Assembly: GCF_016863555.1 (NCBI RefSeq)
Contig: NZ_BOPC01000038.1
Span: 45,988 to 109,987 of the forward strand
Reading direction: 5' to 3'
Source of the DNA: Micromonospora qiuiae
GTDB lineage: Bacteria > Actinomycetota > Actinomycetes > Mycobacteriales > Micromonosporaceae
Length of the DNA stretch: 64,000 bases
A program made the position numbers and the translations under genes. Shown piece after piece: positions 26,552 through 40,855 of the stretch (its first letter is position 1; each line of letters starts with the position of its first letter). The notes beneath the pieces were generated by a model, which was given only the letters and a program-made list of their open reading frames with translations, searched no databases and was not told where the DNA came from.

Positions 26552-26712
26552 CCTGATCTGTCACCTCGCAGGGCCCACCGGCGCGACCCAACCGCACCGC
26601 ACTGCTCTGACAAGGAGGTCAACGAGGTGACCGTGAACGGGTGTCGCCCTGATGGAGGCAAACTCGCCCATTCACCTGGTTGTGCGTTGCTAGACCTGGT
26701 CGGCGAACTTCC
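26552..26712. other. Intergenic gap, no feature recognised
   Basis: This 161-bp stretch lies between two minus-strand genes. An AAGGAGGTCAACGAGGTG string sits near 26610 on the plus strand, but no ORF follows it. It probably carries the acetyltransferase promoter. Confidence 0.25.
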
Positions 26713-27873
26713 TCAGGCGACCGCCTGCCACCAGCCGTCAACCGGCGGCGGATCGTCGACCACCACCCGCTCGCCGGGGCGCGGCACGGCCAGCCGGACG
26801 TCGCGCGCCTTGGCCTCGGCCCAGAGCCGGTCCACCGGCTCGGACCAGTCGTGCAGGGCGAGGTTGAACGTGGCCCAGTGCACCGGCAGGAACAGCCCGC
26901 CGCGCAGGTCCAGGTGGGCGGTGACCGCCTCCTCCGGGAACATGTGGATGCCCGGCCAGGCCCGGTCATAGGCGCCGATCTGCATCAGCGTCACGTCGAA
27001 CGGGCCGTGCTCCGCGCCGATCTCGGCGTACCCCTCGAAGTAGCCGGAGTCGCCGGTGTAGTAGACCCGGCGCTGGCGCCCGGCCACCACCCAGGAGCTC
27101 CACAGGGTGCCGTTGCGGCGCAGGCCGCGGCCGGAGAAGTGCTGGGCGGCGGCGCAAGTGATCTCCAGGTCGGCCACCCGGTGGGTCTGCGACCAGTCCA
27201 GTTCGACGATCCGGTCGGCCGGCACGCCCCAGCGGTCGAGGTGGGCGCCGATACCGAGCGGCACCAGGAACGGCGCCGACTGCCGGGCTGTCAGCTCCCG
27301 CACCGTGGCCATGTCCAGGTGGTCGTAGTGGTCGTGTGAGATCAGAATCGCGTCGAGCCGGGGCAGTTCGTCGAGGCGTACCGGCGGCTCGTGCAACCGA
27401 CGCGGGCCGACGGCCGCCGAGGGCGAACACCTATCGCTCCACACCGGGTCGAGCAGCACCCGCCGGCCCTCGATCTCGACCAGTGTGGTGGCGTGGCCGT
27501 ACCAGACGACGTTGAGCTCGCGTGCCGGATCGACATCGGGCGCCGGGGTGGGCCGGACCAGCGGCACCGCGACGCTCGGCCGCCGCTTCTGCTTGCCGAA
27601 GATCAGTTCCCGGAGCAGGTTATGGTCGGCGGCCGGGGCCATCGCCCGGGTGGTCGCCCGGTTGTGGAACGTGCCGTCGCGGAACTGCGGTGACCGGGCG
27701 GCCCGTTCGGCCCGCGCGCCGGCCAGCCGGCCGCCGAGGGCAACCGGAATGTCCCGGGCCGCCCAGGCCAGGCCGGCCAGGCTGGCCAGGCCGGCCAACG
27801 CGGCCAGGCCGGCCAGCGACCCACTTATCCGTCGGCCGGTGGTCGGCCGCTCCGGCTCCCTCGGCGCCCGCAT
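26713..27873 (-). CDS. Metallo-beta-lactamase-fold hydrolase (UlaG/NAPE-PLD-like)
   Basis: This 386-residue MBL-fold protein has an N-terminal hydrophobic Ala/Gly/Leu segment (SLAGLAALAGLASLAGLAWA), probably a membrane anchor or uncleaved signal. The zinc-site motif is in ILISHDHYDHLD (HxHxDH). VVWYGHATTLVEIEG, the downstream CAAAQHFSGRG and YYTGDSGYFEGYAEIG supply the remaining His/Asp ligands. The FSGRG-LW-SWVV pattern is typical of the NAPE-PLD/RomA-like branch acting on phosphodiester or lipid substrates. The actual substrate is unknown. A signature of repeated GGCCAGGC strings underlies the leader. Confidence 0.8.
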   Translation of the reverse strand: MRAPREPERPTTGRRISGSLAGLAALAGLASLAGLAWAARDIPVALGGRLAGARAERAARSPQFRDGTFHNRATTRAMAPAADHNLLRELIFGKQKRRPSVAVPLVRPTPAPDVDPARELNVVWYGHATTLVEIEGRRVLLDPVWSDRCSPSAAVGPRRLHEPPVRLDELPRLDAILISHDHYDHLDMATVRELTARQSAPFLVPLGIGAHLDRWGVPADRIVELDWSQTHRVADLEITCAAAQHFSGRGLRRNGTLWSSWVVAGRQRRVYYTGDSGYFEGYAEIGAEHGPFDVTLMQIGAYDRAWPGIHMFPEEAVTAHLDLRGGLFLPVHWATFNLALHDWSEPVDRLWAEAKARDVRLAVPRPGERVVVDDPPPVDGWWQAVA

Positions 27874-27912
27874 GATTCCCCCTCAGCTTCTTCCGGCACC
27901 ACGTTAGTCGCC

Positions 27913-28974
27913 TCAGCCGCCGTTGCTGGGCCGGTAGGGGCGGGCGCGGTGCGTGGTGCCGGCGCCGCCGAGCCCGGCGGTCAGGTCCAGGAACCGCCGC
28001 CCCAGCCGGGCCCGGGCCTGCACGGCGGGGTGGGTGGCGCCGAAGTCGTCCGCGCCGGCCTGGCCGTCGGCGAAGAGGGCGTACGTCACCAGGGGCGCCC
28101 CGGCGGCGTCGAAGATCACTCCGGCCTCGTGCCGGGCGTCGGCGAACCAGCCCGCCTTGGTGGCGATCCGGGCCCGCTCGGCCGAGGACATGTCGCGCCG
28201 GATGCCGTCGGTGAACGCCACCGGTGAGCGCAGCATCCGCAGCACGACCTCCGTCGAGGCGGGGGAGAGCAGCGCGCCGCCGACGAGCGCCCGGAGCAGG
28301 TCATGGGTCTCCCGTGGCGTGCTGGTGCCCAGGAAGAACCGGTTCGGGTTGGCGACCGGCTGCACCTGGGTGTTGGGGAAGCCCTTGGCCACCAGGATCT
28401 GGTTGAGCTCGGCGGCCGGGCAGACCAGCCCGCACAGCCGTACGGCGGTGTCGTCGGAGACGGTCAGCAGGTTGGCCAGTACGTGCCCGAGGGTGACCGA
28501 ACTGGGGTAGGCGCCGTCCAGGCTGAAGATGCCGTCGCCACTCGGCACGATGATCCCCGCCGTCACCTCCACCTGATGGTCGAGCGTGAGCAGGCCGCGG
28601 TCGACCTTGTCCAGCACCGCGACCGCCACGGCGATCTTGTTGACGCTGTACGCCTCGATCCGCCGGTCCGCCGACTCGCTCACCGCTTCCACCGGGTCAC
28701 CGCCGGACGGGCCGGTGAGGCTGACGTACGCCTGCCAGTTTCCCCCGGCCCGGCCGCTCTCCCAGCGGTAGGCGGCCCCGATGCGTGCCGCGATCCGCTC
28801 AGGGTTGCCGCCGGCCTCCGCCCCGGCGGCCTCCGCCCCGGCGGCCTCCGCCCCGCCGGCCGGTGCGGCGCGGCCGGGGTCAGCGGCGGCCGGCACGGCC
28901 GTGCCGAACACGGTGCCGGCCGTGGCCACGGTGCCCAGACCGAGCGCGGTCCTGCGGTTCAACCGGATCGTCAA
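27913..28974 (-). CDS. Tat-exported class A beta-lactamase-like serine hydrolase
   Basis: This 353-residue protein starts with a twin-arginine leader (NRRTALGLG followed by a hydrophobic run to AAAD). A low-complexity linker of three AGAEA units precedes the fold. The active-site Ser110-Lys113 lies in AYSVNKIA. The SDN position reads SDD (173-175) and the KTG position reads KAG (273-275). Class A enzymes need Asn in SDN for efficient beta-lactam turnover, so this may be a weak beta-lactamase, a peptidase or an esterase. It is extracellular or cell-wall located. The gap to the MBL gene is 39 bp on the same strand, so they may form one operon. Confidence 0.82.
   Translation of the reverse strand: MTIRLNRRTALGLGTVATAGTVFGTAVPAAADPGRAAPAGGAEAAGAEAAGAEAGGNPERIAARIGAAYRWESGRAGGNWQAYVSLTGPSGGDPVEAVSESADRRIEAYSVNKIAVAVAVLDKVDRGLLTLDHQVEVTAGIIVPSGDGIFSLDGAYPSSVTLGHVLANLLTVSDDTAVRLCGLVCPAAELNQILVAKGFPNTQVQPVANPNRFFLGTSTPRETHDLLRALVGGALLSPASTEVVLRMLRSPVAFTDGIRRDMSSAERARIATKAGWFADARHEAGVIFDAAGAPLVTYALFADGQAGADDFGATHPAVQARARLGRRFLDLTAGLGGAGTTHRARPYRPSNGG
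28815..28859. repeat. 3 x 15-bp tandem repeat inside the serine hydrolase gene
   Basis: Three in-frame units of CCTCCGCCCCGGCGG (the last with one or two changes) encode AGAEA repeats between the Tat leader and the catalytic domain. Copy number could vary by slippage without breaking the frame. Confidence 0.75.
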
Positions 28975-29055
28975 CTGTCTCTCCCATCGGTCCTGACGGT
29001 GTCCTCGCAGACACCCTAGACCGACAGATCGAAAATTGTGCTCCCCTCGATGCGT

Positions 29056-30240
29056 TCACGGGGCGAGGACGACCTTGACGCAGCCGTCCTCCTTGCGCTG
29101 GAACATCTCGTACGCCTGCGGGGCCGCAGCCAGCGGCAGCCGGTGGGTACGCAGGTCCGCCACGCCGAGCGGGTCGGCGTCGTCGGCGAGCAGCGGGATG
29201 ATCTCGTCGGTCCAGCGGCGGACGTGGCACTGGCCCATCCGCAGCTGGATGCCCCGGTCGAACATCTCCATCAGCGGCAGCGGGTCCACCTCACCGCCGT
29301 ACACCCCCGAGACGGAGACCGTGCCGCCGCGTCGGACGGCCTTCATCGCGGCCTTGAGCACGACCAGCCGGTCCACCCCGATTTTGTCGATCATCGGTTG
29401 GGCGAGTTTGTCGGGCAGCAGTCCGGCGACGGTCTGGGCGGCCTTGCCCAGCGGCGCGCCGTGTGCCTCCATGCCGACCGCGTCGATCACCGCGTCCGGC
29501 CCGCGCCCGTCCACCAGGTCGATCAACGTGCCGGGCACGTCGTCGAGTTGGGAGACGTCGAGCACCTCCACGCCGTGCCGGCGGGCCATCGCCAGCCGTT
29601 CCGGCACGAGGTCCAACCCGATCACCCGCTCGGCGCCGAGGTGCCGGCCGACGCGGGCGCAGAACTGGCCGACCGGGCCGAGCCCGAAGACGGCCAGGGT
29701 CCCGCCGCGCCCAGTGTCGGCGTACTTCACGGCCTGCCAGGCGGTGGGAAGGATGTCGGAGAGGTAGAGCCACCGCTCGTCCGGGCCGTCGTCCGGCACC
29801 TTGACCGGGCCGAACTCGGCGTACGGCACCCGCAGGTACTCCGCCTGGCCGCCGGGTACGGCGCCGTACAGCGAGGTGTAGCCGAACAGGGCGGCGCCCT
29901 TGCCCTCGGCGGTGACCTGGGTGGTCTCGCACTGCGCGTACAGCTGCCGCTGACACATCCAGCAGCTGCCACAGGCGATGTTGAACGGCACCACCACCCG
30001 GTCGCCCGGCTTGATCCGGGTCACCCCCGGGCCGACCTCCTCGACGACGCCGATCGGCTCGTGGCCGAGCACGTCACCCGGCTTGAGGTACGGCCCGAGG
30101 ACCTCGTAGAGATGCAGGTCCGAGCCGCAGATCGCGGTGGAGGTGATCCGGACGATCGCGTCGGTCGGCTCCTCGATGCGGGGATCGGGCACCTCTTCGA
30201 CCCGTACGTCCCGCTTGCCCTGCCACGTGACTGCCCGCAT
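29056..30240 (-). CDS. Zinc-dependent formaldehyde dehydrogenase-like MDR oxidoreductase
   Basis: This 394-residue medium-chain dehydrogenase has its catalytic zinc site in TAICGSDLHLYE and GHEPIGVVEEVG. The structural zinc Cys cluster is in CGSCWMCQRQLYAQC, and GLGPVGQFCARVGRHLG is the Rossmann NAD(P) loop. The long insert with WLYLSDILPTAWQAV and the PDKLAQPMIDKIGVDRL segment match the glutathione-independent formaldehyde dehydrogenase-like group. Physiological aldehyde or alcohol substrates are not known. GAGGAGGAGGGG precedes ATG 30240; a 16-residue upstream extension is disregarded. Confidence 0.88.
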   Translation of the reverse strand: MRAVTWQGKRDVRVEEVPDPRIEEPTDAIVRITSTAICGSDLHLYEVLGPYLKPGDVLGHEPIGVVEEVGPGVTRIKPGDRVVVPFNIACGSCWMCQRQLYAQCETTQVTAEGKGAALFGYTSLYGAVPGGQAEYLRVPYAEFGPVKVPDDGPDERWLYLSDILPTAWQAVKYADTGRGGTLAVFGLGPVGQFCARVGRHLGAERVIGLDLVPERLAMARRHGVEVLDVSQLDDVPGTLIDLVDGRGPDAVIDAVGMEAHGAPLGKAAQTVAGLLPDKLAQPMIDKIGVDRLVVLKAAMKAVRRGGTVSVSGVYGGEVDPLPLMEMFDRGIQLRMGQCHVRRWTDEIIPLLADDADPLGVADLRTHRLPLAAAPQAYEMFQRKEDGCVKVVLAP

Positions 30241-30327
30241 GCCGTCCCCTCCTCCTCGATTCGGGTAAGGAACTGCTACCCGAGCCAAGGAGCTTCAACC
30301 GACCCGCTCGCGGGCACCTCGCTCCTC

Positions 30328-30388
30328 GATCGTTGACGCCTCAGCCACTCGACACGCCGAGTAGGCGACCGCGCAAGCGTCAACGATC
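30328..30388. terminator. Long inverted repeat downstream of sdhB
   Basis: Perfect 12-bp arms, GATCGTTGACGC and GCGTCAACGATC, flank 37 nt that themselves hold an ACTCG/CGAGT hairpin. It lies 40 bp after the sdhB stop on the transcribed side, so it is a candidate terminator or mRNA 3'-end structure. It has no T-run. Confidence 0.5.
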
Positions 30389-30427
30389 AAGGGCACACGT
30401 TGTGCCGCCGGGGGCGGCGGCGTCGGG

Positions 30428-31185
30428 TCAGGTGCCGGGGGTGTCGCCGCGCTTCGTGGTGGCGGCCAGGTAGTCGCGGTTGAGGCGGCCGATGGTGCTC
30501 AGCGGGATGCCCTTCGGGCAGACCACGGTGCACTCGCCGGCGTTGGTGCAGCCGCCGAAGCCCGCCTCGTCGTGCGCGTCGACCATGCCGATCACCCGGG
30601 TGTAGCGCTCCGGCTGCCCCTGCGGCATCAGCGAGAGTTGGGTGACCTTGGCGGCGGTGAAGAGCAAGCCCGAGCCGTTCGGGCAGGCCGCCACGCAGGC
30701 ACCGCAGCCGATGCAGGCGGCCGACTCGAACGCGGCGTCCGCGTTGGCCTTGGCCACTGGTACGGAGTGCGCCTCGGGCGCGCTGCCGGTGGGCGCGGTG
30801 ATGTACCCGCCGGCAGCGATGATCTGGTCGAAGGCGCTGCGGTCGACCACCAGGTCCTTGATGACCGGGAAGGGGCGGGCCCGCCACGGCTCGATGTCGA
30901 TCGTGTCGCCGTCTTTGAACTGCCGCATGTGCAGCTGGCAGGCGGTGGTGCCGCGCTGCGGCCCGTGCGCATTGCCGTTGATCATCAATCCGCACATGCC
31001 GCAGATGCCCTCGCGGCAGTCGTGGTCGAAGGCGACCGGCTCCTCGCCGTCGAGGATGAGCCGCTCGTTGAGGACGTCGAGCATCTCCAGGAACGACATG
31101 TCCGGGGAGACGTCGTCGACCTGGTAGGTCACCATCCGACCCTTGTCCTGTGGGCCGGACTGGCGCCAGATGCGCAGGGTCAGGT

Positions 31186-31189
<4 letters not shown>
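30428..31189 (-). CDS. sdhB: Succinate dehydrogenase/fumarate reductase iron-sulfur subunit
   Basis: This 253-residue protein carries three Fe-S centres. CREGICGMC with a later TTACQ forms the [2Fe-2S] site, CIGCGACVAACP the [4Fe-4S] site, and CTNAGECTVVCPKGIP belongs to the [3Fe-4S] site. It passes electrons from SdhA to the membrane anchor. GTG 31189 overlaps the sdhA stop as GTGA, which fixes the start and implies coupling. It is the last gene of the sdhCAB operon. Confidence 0.96.
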
Positions 31190-33123
<1,934 letters not shown>

Positions 33124-33125
33124 GG

Positions 33126-33818
33126 TCAGGACACCAATCCGGTGAGTACGGCGAACGGGACCAGGAGGTAGCCGACGCAGAGCGCGACGGCGAAGACCAG
33201 GGCCACCGCCCTGGCCCGCTGCTCGCCGCGCGGGGTCTGCTGGCCGAGGCTGCGCAGCGCGCTGAACACGCCGTGTCGCAGGTGGAAGCCGAGGGCGACG
33301 ATCGCCAGGGTGTAGAACAGGGTGACGTACCAGCGTCCCGGGGCGAAGTCGGCGACGACGTTGGCGTACGGCCGGGTCGAGTCGCCGACCGGGTTCAGCG
33401 TGCCGGTGGTCAGGTCCAGGATGTGGTAGACGACGAAGAGCAGGATGATCACACCGCCCCAGCGCATGGTGCGGGCCGCGTAGCTGCCCTGGATCTTCTT
33501 GCGGTGGGCGTAGCGCACCGGGCGGGCGGCGCGGGCGCGCAGCGCGAGCACCGTGGCAGCCCAGATGTGCAGGAGCACGGCCACCAGCAGCCCGACCCGC
33601 TGGAGCCACAGGAACCCGGTGCTGGGCAGCAGCGGGGCACCGATCTCGCGCAGCCACCCGGCGTAGTGGTTGAACGCCGTGGCACCCGTGAAGATCTTCA
33701 GATTGCCCAGCATGTGTGCGATGAGGAACAGCACCAGGAGGATGCCCGTCACCGCCATGACGGCCTTGAGGCCGACGTTGGATCGGATGGGCGACCGGGT
33801 TCTTGTCGTGACTACCAC
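33126..33818 (-). CDS. sdhC: Succinate dehydrogenase cytochrome b558 membrane anchor
   Basis: This single anchor protein has five hydrophobic helices: MAVTGILLVLFLIAHMLGNL, VGLLVAVLLHIWAATVLAL, VIILLFVVYHILDLTTG, FYTLAIVALGFHLRHGVF and VALVFAVALCVGYLLVP. His residues in helices 1-4 are suited to two b hemes, as in B. subtilis SdhC. It reduces menaquinone with electrons from SdhB. GTG 33818 is preferred: the frame is open to ATG 33884, but that codon lies within the LysR-box palindrome. The exact start is uncertain. Confidence 0.9.
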   Translation of the reverse strand: MVVTTRTRSPIRSNVGLKAVMAVTGILLVLFLIAHMLGNLKIFTGATAFNHYAGWLREIGAPLLPSTGFLWLQRVGLLVAVLLHIWAATVLALRARAARPVRYAHRKKIQGSYAARTMRWGGVIILLFVVYHILDLTTGTLNPVGDSTRPYANVVADFAPGRWYVTLFYTLAIVALGFHLRHGVFSALRSLGQQTPRGEQRARAVALVFAVALCVGYLLVPFAVLTGLVS

Positions 33819-33876
33819 GCGATCGACGCTAGGAGCACTTTGATCAGTCGTCCAATGCATCGACACCGCAGTCTTG

Positions 33877-33891
33877 ATAGCCATAAGCTAT
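33877..33891. promoter_or_regulatory. LysR box between sdhC and the lysR gene
   Basis: ATAGC-CATAA-GCTAT is a perfect dyad that fits the LysR consensus T-N11-A (T78...A90 in this numbering). It ends 4 nt before the ATG of the divergent LysR regulator and lies upstream of sdhCAB. Autoregulation and control of sdh are the obvious inference. Confidence 0.75.
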
Positions 33892-33895
33892 GTAG

Positions 33896-34840
33896 ATGCA
33901 ACTCCATCAGCTGAGGTACTTCGTTGCGGTGGCCGAAGTGCGACATTTCACCCAGGCGGCCGACATCGTCGGCATAACTCAGCCCTCGTTGAGTAAGCAA
34001 ATTCACGCCCTGGAGGGTGCCCTCGGTGCCCCGCTGTTCGAGCGGGTAAGGGGCAACATCACCCTCACCGCCGCCGGAGAGGTGCTGCTGCCGCTGGCCA
34101 AGCGGATCCTCGCCGACGTCGAGACCGCGACCCGTGAGGTGCAGGAGTTGGTCGGCCTGCGGCGCGGCCGGGTCCGACTCGGTGCCACCCCCAGCCTGGC
34201 CACCTCGCTCGCGCCGCCGGTGCTGCGCCGGTTCCGCGACGCCCACCCCAGCGTAGATCTGCGGGTGGAAGAGGGCGGCTCCCAGGATCTGGTCCGTGAC
34301 CTGCTCCGGGGAGATCTGGACCTGGCGCTGATCATAATGCCCGCGCAGGGCACCGATCCGGGGCTGCGCGTCGACCCGATCCTGACCGAGAGCCTGGTCG
34401 TCGCCTCGGTCGACCCGCTGCCGACCGCCTCGGCCAGCGGCGAACTGCGGATCACGGACCTGCGCGACCAGCCGCTGGTGATGTTCCGCGAGGGCTACGA
34501 CCTGCGCGACGCCACGCTCCAGGCGTGCCGGGAGGCCGGATTCGAGCCGCGTCTGTCGGTCGACGGCGGCGAAATGGACGCCGTGCTCAGCTTCGTCGAG
34601 GCAGGGCTGGGCGTCGCCCTGGTCCCCGGCTTCGTGGTCGCCCGCCGGCCCGGCATCCGGGTCACCCGGCTCGCCTCGCCCGGCGTACGCCGGACCATCG
34701 CGGTGGCCCGTCGCCGCGACGTGGTGCCCACCCACGCCGGCCGCGAACTGCGCCGGATCCTGCTCGAGTACGTCCGGACTGCGATCGAGATCGACGGTTG
34801 GGAGCGCGGCCTCCCGTCCGGTTATCGACCCGATGCTTAA
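33896..34840 (+). CDS. LysR-family transcriptional regulator of the divergent sdh operon
   Basis: This 314-residue protein has an N-terminal winged HTH (MQLHQLRYFVAVAEVRHFTQAADIVGITQPSLSKQI, given here as the region of residues 1-40). A linker helix and an effector-binding domain with two periplasmic-binding-like lobes (residues about 90-300, GRVRLGATPSL onward) follow. The gene diverges from sdhCAB across a perfect LysR box. Similar LysR-sdhCAB pairs occur in other actinomycetes. The effector is unknown; a TCA-cycle metabolite is plausible. The start ATG lies just after the box, so the leader must be very short or the protein represses its own gene. Confidence 0.92.
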   Translation: MQLHQLRYFVAVAEVRHFTQAADIVGITQPSLSKQIHALEGALGAPLFERVRGNITLTAAGEVLLPLAKRILADVETATREVQELVGLRRGRVRLGATPSLATSLAPPVLRRFRDAHPSVDLRVEEGGSQDLVRDLLRGDLDLALIIMPAQGTDPGLRVDPILTESLVVASVDPLPTASASGELRITDLRDQPLVMFREGYDLRDATLQACREAGFEPRLSVDGGEMDAVLSFVEAGLGVALVPGFVVARRPGIRVTRLASPGVRRTIAVARRRDVVPTHAGRELRRILLEYVRTAIEIDGWERGLPSGYRPDA

Positions 34841-34905
34841 TTCGTCCTTAAGATGCCGATATCCGCTCCAGCGGCACCCATGTCACATATCGTGAGGTCT
34901 TGCAC

Positions 34906-34940
34906 GAGGGCTAGCACCCTCATTTGCCTCTTTTCGAGGC
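34906..34940. terminator. Paired small hairpins after the lysR gene
   Basis: GAGGG-CTAGCA-CCCTC is followed by ATTT and then GCCTC-TTTTC-GAGGC. Both lie 65-100 bp downstream of the lysR stop, in an otherwise featureless 207-bp gap before rmlB. They are a weak terminator candidate. Confidence 0.4.
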
Positions 34941-35047
34941 CATACCGGCTGTGCGGTGGTGGGTTCGCGGTGACGACCCATCGGCCACGCAGGTGGCGGC
35001 GGGAGAGACGATGATGCGCGGATTCGCGTGGCAGGGAGGCCACATAC

Positions 35048-36094
35048 ATGAGGATCCTGGTGACCGGTGGTGCTGGCTTTATCGGGTCGCACTTCACCCG
35101 GTGCCTACTGGACGGGCGTTACCTTGGCTTCGAAGGCAGTGCCGTGACAGTGCTGGACAAACTCACGTACGCCAGTGACCGCAGGAGTTTGCCCGCCACG
35201 CATCCGCGGTTGACCTTCGTCCGGGGTGACGTCGCCGATGTGTCGTTGCTCCGTGAGGTGGTGCCCGGCCACGACGTCGTGGTGCACTTCGCCGCCGAGT
35301 CGCACGTCGACCGGTCGATCGACGATCCCGCGCCGTTCTTCGAAAGCAACGTGATGGGTTCGCACCGACTGATGGCCGAATGCGTACGCAGCGGGGTGAG
35401 CCGGGTCGTGCACGTCTCCACCGACGAGGTGTACGGCTCCATCACCGAGGGCTCCTGGGACGAGCGCTGCCCGATGGAGCCCAACTCACCGTACGCGGCC
35501 TCCAAGGCCGCGAGTGACTGCGTGGTCCGCTCCTACTGGCGAACCTACGACCTGGACGTGTCGATCACCAGATGCGCCAACAACTACGGGCCGTACCAGC
35601 ACGTCGAGAAAGTCATTCCACGCTTCGTGACCAACCTGCTCACCGGTCGGGACATCACCCTGCACGGCGACGGCAGCGCGGTGCGGGAGTGGTTGCACGT
35701 CGACGACCACTGCCGGGCCATCGCCCTGGTGTTGGCCAAGGGACGCGCCGGTGAGGTCTACAACATCGGTGGCGACGTCGAGCTGACCAACCGGGCCCTG
35801 GCCGAGCGGATCCTGCTGTTGGCCGGCGCCGACTGGGACCGGGTGCGGCAGGTCGCCGACCGGAAGGTGCAGGACCAGCGGTACTCGCTCGACTACCGGA
35901 AGATCTCCGAAGAGTTGAACTACGAGCCGCGGATCAGATTCGCCGATGGGCTGGCCGAGGTCTTCCAGTGGTACCGGGAGCACCGCGACTGGTGGGCCCC
36001 GACGTGCCCGGAGCCCCGCCCGGCGGGCACCGGCCGGGGCCACGCGGTGCCGGAGCTGTCGGTCGGCTGGGAGTTGCCGGTACACGTCGGCTGA
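35048..36094 (+). CDS. rfbB: dTDP-glucose 4,6-dehydratase
   Basis: This 348-residue extended SDR converts dTDP-glucose to dTDP-4-keto-6-deoxyglucose. VTGGAGFIGSHF is the NAD loop, HFAAESHVDRSI the substrate loop, T125-D126-E127 (STDEVYG) and Y149/K153 (SPYAASKAASD) the catalytic set, and RCANNYGPYQHVEK a conserved loop. It resembles the secondary-metabolism type of RmlB. No rmlA, rmlC or rmlD lies nearby, so it is a stand-alone copy. GGGAGG lies 8 nt before the ATG. It converges on hrpA. Confidence 0.95.
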   Translation: MRILVTGGAGFIGSHFTRCLLDGRYLGFEGSAVTVLDKLTYASDRRSLPATHPRLTFVRGDVADVSLLREVVPGHDVVVHFAAESHVDRSIDDPAPFFESNVMGSHRLMAECVRSGVSRVVHVSTDEVYGSITEGSWDERCPMEPNSPYAASKAASDCVVRSYWRTYDLDVSITRCANNYGPYQHVEKVIPRFVTNLLTGRDITLHGDGSAVREWLHVDDHCRAIALVLAKGRAGEVYNIGGDVELTNRALAERILLLAGADWDRVRQVADRKVQDQRYSLDYRKISEELNYEPRIRFADGLAEVFQWYREHRDWWAPTCPEPRPAGTGRGHAVPELSVGWELPVHVG

Positions 36095-36173
36095 ACCCTC
36101 GGCCCCGCCGGATGTCGCGGTGCGGCGCCGGCCAGCACGGTCTGGTCGGCGTCGCACGGCGAGCGCAGCGGGC

Positions 36174-40217
<4,044 letters not shown>

Positions 40218-40326
40218 GTCGTCGCCAAGGATAGGCAGCCGGCCCTCGGGTCGCCTCCGGGTTACCCGCGGCAGTCCCCACCGGTCTATCGTTGCTCACC
40301 GACCAGGAACGAGCACGGGGACGCCG

Positions 40327-40743
40327 ATGACCATGCGGGACACCGATCGGGCGCTGGTGCAGGCCGCCAGCGCGGTGGCCAAGCTGCGCTGCCGCAGCGC
40401 CGCCCACACCCGTGCCACGGCGGCCCGGACCACCGAGGGGCGGATCGTGTCCGGGGTCAACATCCTGCACCCCGCCGCGGGTGCGTGTGCCGAGGTGGTG
40501 GTGGTCGGGGCCGCGGTCACCCAGGGCGTGGGTGAGCTGGAGACGATCGTCACGGTCGGCGAACGGGGCCGGATCCTGGTGACTCCCTGCGATGCGTGCC
40601 GCCGGCTGCTGGCCGACCACTTCCCGGGACTGCGGATGATCATCGGCCCGGCCGATGATCCGCAGGTCGTGCCGGTGGCCGAGATGCCTGCCGCCATCGA
40701 TGCCGCAAAGCCGACTGACGAGCCGGAGATCCGCGACCGTTAG
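40327..40743 (+). CDS. Cytidine/blasticidin-S deaminase-like protein
   Basis: This 138-residue zinc deaminase has C54-A-E56 in GACAEVVVVG (the Cys-x-Glu form used by tetrameric cytidine deaminases) and C88/C91 in TPCDACRRLL. E56 would be the proton shuttle. SGVNILHPAAG matches the substrate-binding loop. The fold and length suit deamination of cytidine or related pyrimidines; the precise substrate is not assigned. ATG 40327 (MTMRDTDRAL) is the first credible start. The gene converges on merR across a strong hairpin. Confidence 0.8.
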   Translation: MTMRDTDRALVQAASAVAKLRCRSAAHTRATAARTTEGRIVSGVNILHPAAGACAEVVVVGAAVTQGVGELETIVTVGERGRILVTPCDACRRLLADHFPGLRMIIGPADDPQVVPVAEMPAAIDAAKPTDEPEIRDR

Positions 40744-40761
40744 CGCGAGCTTGTGCTCGAT

Positions 40762-40807
40762 CCGGGATCGAGTGGCCTTTTTGGTGTCAGAGACCACTCG
40801 ATCCCGG
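40762..40807. terminator. Bidirectional terminator hairpin
   Basis: There is a perfect 14-bp stem, CCGGGATCGAGTGG and CCACTCGATCCCGG, with an 18-nt loop containing TTTTT. It lies in the 112-bp gap between the converging deaminase-like and merR genes. A nested CTCGATCCGGGATCGAG palindrome overlaps the left arm. Confidence 0.75.
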
Positions 40808-40855
40808 TTGTCGACTGGCGGGTGCCTCCGGCATGCGGGGGCGAGTGTGTTCCGG

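Noticed and set aside
33819..33884. Longer sdhC start at ATG 33884
   Set aside because: This ATG sits inside the LysR-box palindrome, 12 nt from the divergent ATG, leaving no room for a promoter. The added 22 residues are not membrane-anchor-like.
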